This document shows positions 30,565 to 32,336 of a stretch of 32,336 nt of DNA, one piece after another (position 1 is the first letter of the stretch; every line of letters begins with the position of its first letter). The stretch is from JASGDC01 sp047608145. Lineage in GTDB: Bacteria; Actinomycetota; Actinomycetes; Actinomycetales; Micrococcaceae. Under the pieces are notes generated by a model. It did no database searches. It was not told where the DNA came from and worked only from the letters and a program-made list of their open reading frames with translations. Location: assembly GCA_047608145.1 (NCBI GenBank), contig JASGDC010000012.1, positions 1 to 32,336 on the forward strand. The letters run 5' to 3'. The translations under genes and the position numbers were made by a program.

Positions 30565-30873
30565 TTACAGCTTAATCTCGATGTTGACATCTGCTGGCAA
30601 GTCAAGACGCATTAGCGAGTCAACTGCTTTTGGAGTAGGGTCAACGATATCGATTAGACGTTTGTGAGTACGCATTTCGAAGTGCTCACGGCTGTCTTTA
30701 TACTTATGTGGGGAACGAATGACACAATAAACGTTTTTCTCAGTAGGCAGCGGAACAGGACCAACAATTGATGCTCCTGCTCGTGTCACTGTGTCAACGA
30801 TTTTGCGTGCCGAGCTATCAATGACATCGTGGTCATATGATTTTAGCCTAATGCGGATCTTTTGTCCTGCCAT
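30565..30873 (-). CDS. rpsJ: 30S ribosomal protein S10
   Basis: A 30S head protein that is also the NusE factor in antitermination. The 102-residue sequence starts MAGQKIRIRLKSYDHDVIDS, has GPVPLPTEKNVYCVIRSPHK, and HFEMRTHKRLIDIVDPTPKA. It is the first gene of the S10 group and is preceded by a structured leader (30905-31016). GAGAGAG precedes the ATG. Confidence 0.98.
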   Translation of the reverse strand: MAGQKIRIRLKSYDHDVIDSSARKIVDTVTRAGASIVGPVPLPTEKNVYCVIRSPHKYKDSREHFEMRTHKRLIDIVDPTPKAVDSLMRLDLPADVNIEIKL

Positions 30874-30904
30874 TATAGGTGCTCTCTCTTTCTTTACGCA
30901 GTGT

Positions 30905-31016
30905 CCTAGCTAAGGGTTCTTAACTAGGTATTTACTGACAAGTGCCCGAAACCCGAGGTCGGGTGTGTCGGCGCTACTTCTTTTTAAACCGCAAGCTCTA
31001 TACTAGTGCCTGCGGT
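30905..31016 (-). promoter_or_regulatory. structured leader of the S10 operon
   Basis: Within the 340-base gap between rpsJ and adhP, three stems occur on the - strand in the order transcribed: ACCGCA/TGCGGT (31016-31011 with 30993-30988), CCCGA/TCGGG (30963-30952), and a 10-bp stem CCTAGTTAAG/CTTAGCTAGG with one wobble and an AACC loop (30928-30905). The last ends 32 bases before rpsJ. L4 represses the S10 operon through such a leader in E. coli; whether this fold does the same is unknown. I see no tRNA or open reading frame here. Confidence 0.5.
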
Positions 31017-31047
31017 CTCTTAGCCCTTATTTAGAGCTAATTTTAAG

Positions 31048-31078
31048 CTTACAATGCGTAGTGAATACGCACAAAGTC
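31048..31078 (-). promoter_or_regulatory. promoter candidate of the S10 operon with an internal palindrome
   Basis: On the - strand TTGACT (31078-31073) is followed after 18 bases by CATTGT, a poor -10. An alternative just upstream pairs TTGCAA with TACTAT (the latter ends directly before TTGACT). Between -35 and -10 lies a perfect inverted repeat TGCGTA-GTGAA-TACGCA (31055-31071). Which box is used cannot be decided by eye. Confidence 0.35.
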
Positions 31079-31123
31079 AATAGTACATGATTCTCTAGTA
31101 GCATTGCAAACTTAATTTTCAAT

Positions 31124-31151
31124 TTTTCAATAAACAATATTTACTTATAAT
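31124..31151 (+). promoter_or_regulatory. promoter candidate of adhP
   Basis: TTTTCA (31124-31129), a 16-base spacer and a perfect TATAAT (31146-31151) lie about 60 bases before the adhP start. The -35 box is weak. Between it and the gene is an AT-rich partly symmetrical stretch (TTGAAATATAAATGAAATAT then TCAA) that could bind a regulator. Confidence 0.45.
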
Positions 31152-31213
31152 TGAAATATAAATGAAATATTCAAAAGTAAATATAAAAATCTATATTGAA
31201 GGAGAAATAAAAT

Positions 31214-32245
31214 ATGGAAAAAACAATGAAAGCTGCGGTCGTAACAGGATTCAAAAAACCTCTTGAAGTTAAAGAGATTGATATTCCAAAACCAGGCCCT
31301 AACGATGTCTTAGTTAAACTACACGTTACTGGAGTATGCCATACTGACCTACATGCGGCACATGGAGATTGGCCGGTACAACCAGAATTGCCACGTGTGC
31401 CTGGGCATGAAGGCATCGGCGAAGTAATCGAAGTTGGCGACGAAATTCATCATATTGAAAAAGGCGACATGGTTGGTATTCCTTGGCTACACACTACATG
31501 TGGTTATTGTGAATATTGTCTAACTGGTCGTGAAACACTTTGTGAATCACAAAAAAATTCAGGATATGCTGTGGATGGTTCATTTGGTGAATATGCAATT
31601 ATGGATGGTCGCTACACAGTTAAATGCCCTGAAGGCATAGATTTAGTTAAAGCTGCACCTTTATACTGTGCAGGAGTAACCACCTATAAAGCACTTAAAG
31701 TTTCAAACGTAAAACCAGGCCAATGGGTTTCGATTGTCGGCGTAGGTGGCCTTGGACATATTGCTATCCAATATGCAAAAGCAATGGGAATGAAAGTAGT
31801 TGCTGTTGAACGCGAAAATAGTGGTTTAGAAAAATTGGCTAAAAAGTGTGGTGCTGATCTATTCTATGATGGTCCTGCTGAAAAAACTGGCGAGTGGATT
31901 AAAGAACATACTGATGGTGGCGTACACGGCGCTGTAGTAACAGCCGTTGCAAAAGCTCCATTCAGTGAAGCTCTTAACTCTATTCGCCGTGGTGGTCGAG
32001 TAGTTCCAGTCGGACTGCCTCCAGCAATGATGGAAGTATCAATTTTCAACTTAGTACTTGGTGGCTTAGAGCTAGTAGGTTCAATTGTAGGTACTCGTGA
32101 AGATCTTATTGAATGTCTACAAATTGCTGAAGATTTCAATATTGAACCAGTAACTACAACTGCGAAACTTGATGACATCAACGACATCTTTGAAAAGATG
32201 GAAAAAGGTGAATTAAACGGTCGTATGGTCATCGATTACCGTTAA
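31214..32245 (+). CDS. adhP: zinc-dependent alcohol dehydrogenase (AdhP type)
   Basis: A medium-chain dehydrogenase that interconverts ethanol and similar alcohols with aldehydes using NAD(H); in fermenting bacteria it often reduces acetaldehyde to regenerate NAD+. The 343-residue protein has the catalytic zinc ligands Cys42, His65 (PGHEGIGEV) and Cys152, the four structural-zinc cysteines 96, 99, 102 and 110 (CGYCEYC...C), and the nucleotide-binding GVGGLG at 176-181. The ATG at 31214 has GGAG nine bases upstream; an internal ATG at residue 5 (MKAAVV) is the start seen in many homologues. It is divergent from the S10 operon and followed by a hairpin. Confidence 0.95.
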   Translation: MEKTMKAAVVTGFKKPLEVKEIDIPKPGPNDVLVKLHVTGVCHTDLHAAHGDWPVQPELPRVPGHEGIGEVIEVGDEIHHIEKGDMVGIPWLHTTCGYCEYCLTGRETLCESQKNSGYAVDGSFGEYAIMDGRYTVKCPEGIDLVKAAPLYCAGVTTYKALKVSNVKPGQWVSIVGVGGLGHIAIQYAKAMGMKVVAVERENSGLEKLAKKCGADLFYDGPAEKTGEWIKEHTDGGVHGAVVTAVAKAPFSEALNSIRRGGRVVPVGLPPAMMEVSIFNLVLGGLELVGSIVGTREDLIECLQIAEDFNIEPVTTTAKLDDINDIFEKMEKGELNGRMVIDYR

Positions 32246-32273
32246 AACATTTAGTTCGCTAATATACATAGAA

Positions 32274-32304
32274 GTGGGGGGTGGGTAAAAACAAAACCCC
32301 CCAC
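32274..32304 (+). terminator. probable terminator of adhP
   Basis: A GC-rich 8-bp stem GTGGGGGG/CCCCCCAC (32274-32281 and 32297-32304) with a 15-base loop lies 28 bases after the stop. A run of eight T follows, but only about 18 bases further on, so it is an atypical rho-independent terminator. Confidence 0.6.
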
Positions 32305-32336
32305 AAGGTTATAAAAGGTTAATTTTTTTTGAAAAA

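Noticed and set aside
1..32336. CRISPR arrays, tRNA or rRNA genes
   Set aside because: No regularly spaced repeats outside the surface-protein gene and no cloverleaf or rRNA-like stretches were seen.

Overview
The window looks like chromosomal core DNA of an AT-rich actinobacterium (roughly 40-45% GC by eye, not computed). The evidence is the gene order rpsJ...map // infA-rpmJ-rpsM-rpsK-rpoA-rplQ-truA-rplM-rpsI-glmM-coaA-glmS, a PerM/DUF6350-type membrane protein, a short-LID adenylate kinase, GTG-started rpoA and rpsC, and the RG-rich N-terminal extension of S5. I cannot place it reliably below phylum. A host-associated Actinomycetaceae- or Bifidobacteriaceae-like organism would fit the base composition and the envelope genes.

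Layout, left to right. (a) 1-3850: the tail of an unidentified + strand gene, a bidirectional terminator, then icd (type II, eukaryote-like NADP-isocitrate dehydrogenase), a small membrane protein (DUF3017-like) and a PerM-like polytopic protein, all on the - strand. A collapsed ABC transporter pseudogene follows. (b) 3858-9000: amino-sugar and CoA metabolism: glmS (-), coaA (+), a rhomboid protease (+) and glmM (-). GlmM and GlmS act in the pathway to UDP-GlcNAc. (c) 9041-14123: - strand genes rpsI-rplM, truA, rplQ-rpoA-rpsK-rpsM-rpmJ-infA. (d) 14314-18344: two + strand envelope genes that interrupt the ribosomal cluster. One is an OatA-like membrane acyltransferase with an SGNH domain. The other is a Tat-exported protein with RCC1-like repeats, a Ser/Thr/Asp linker and a C-terminal NlpC/P60-type Cys-His domain. 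(e) 18563-30873: map-adk-secY and the spc and S10 ribosomal protein genes on the - strand, tightly packed with many 1-8 base overlaps. rpsN is missing from its usual place between rplE and rpsH. (f) 30874-32336: the structured S10 leader, a divergent intergenic region, and adhP (+) with a terminator.

The most notable observations are: the envelope gene pair placed between infA and map, including the unusual RCC1 + NlpC/P60 architecture; an in-frame stop in rplQ followed by 42 more open, strongly acidic codons; low-complexity, mostly acidic extensions on several ribosomal proteins of this one cluster (S9, S5, L5, L4, L29, L17, with RpoA); and a perfect 19-bp palindrome inside the ABC transporter remnant that looks like a templated inverted copy and may now terminate glmS transcription. 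Core genes are named with high confidence. Promoters, leaders and the small membrane proteins are less certain. I found no tRNA, rRNA, CRISPR array or insertion sequence.
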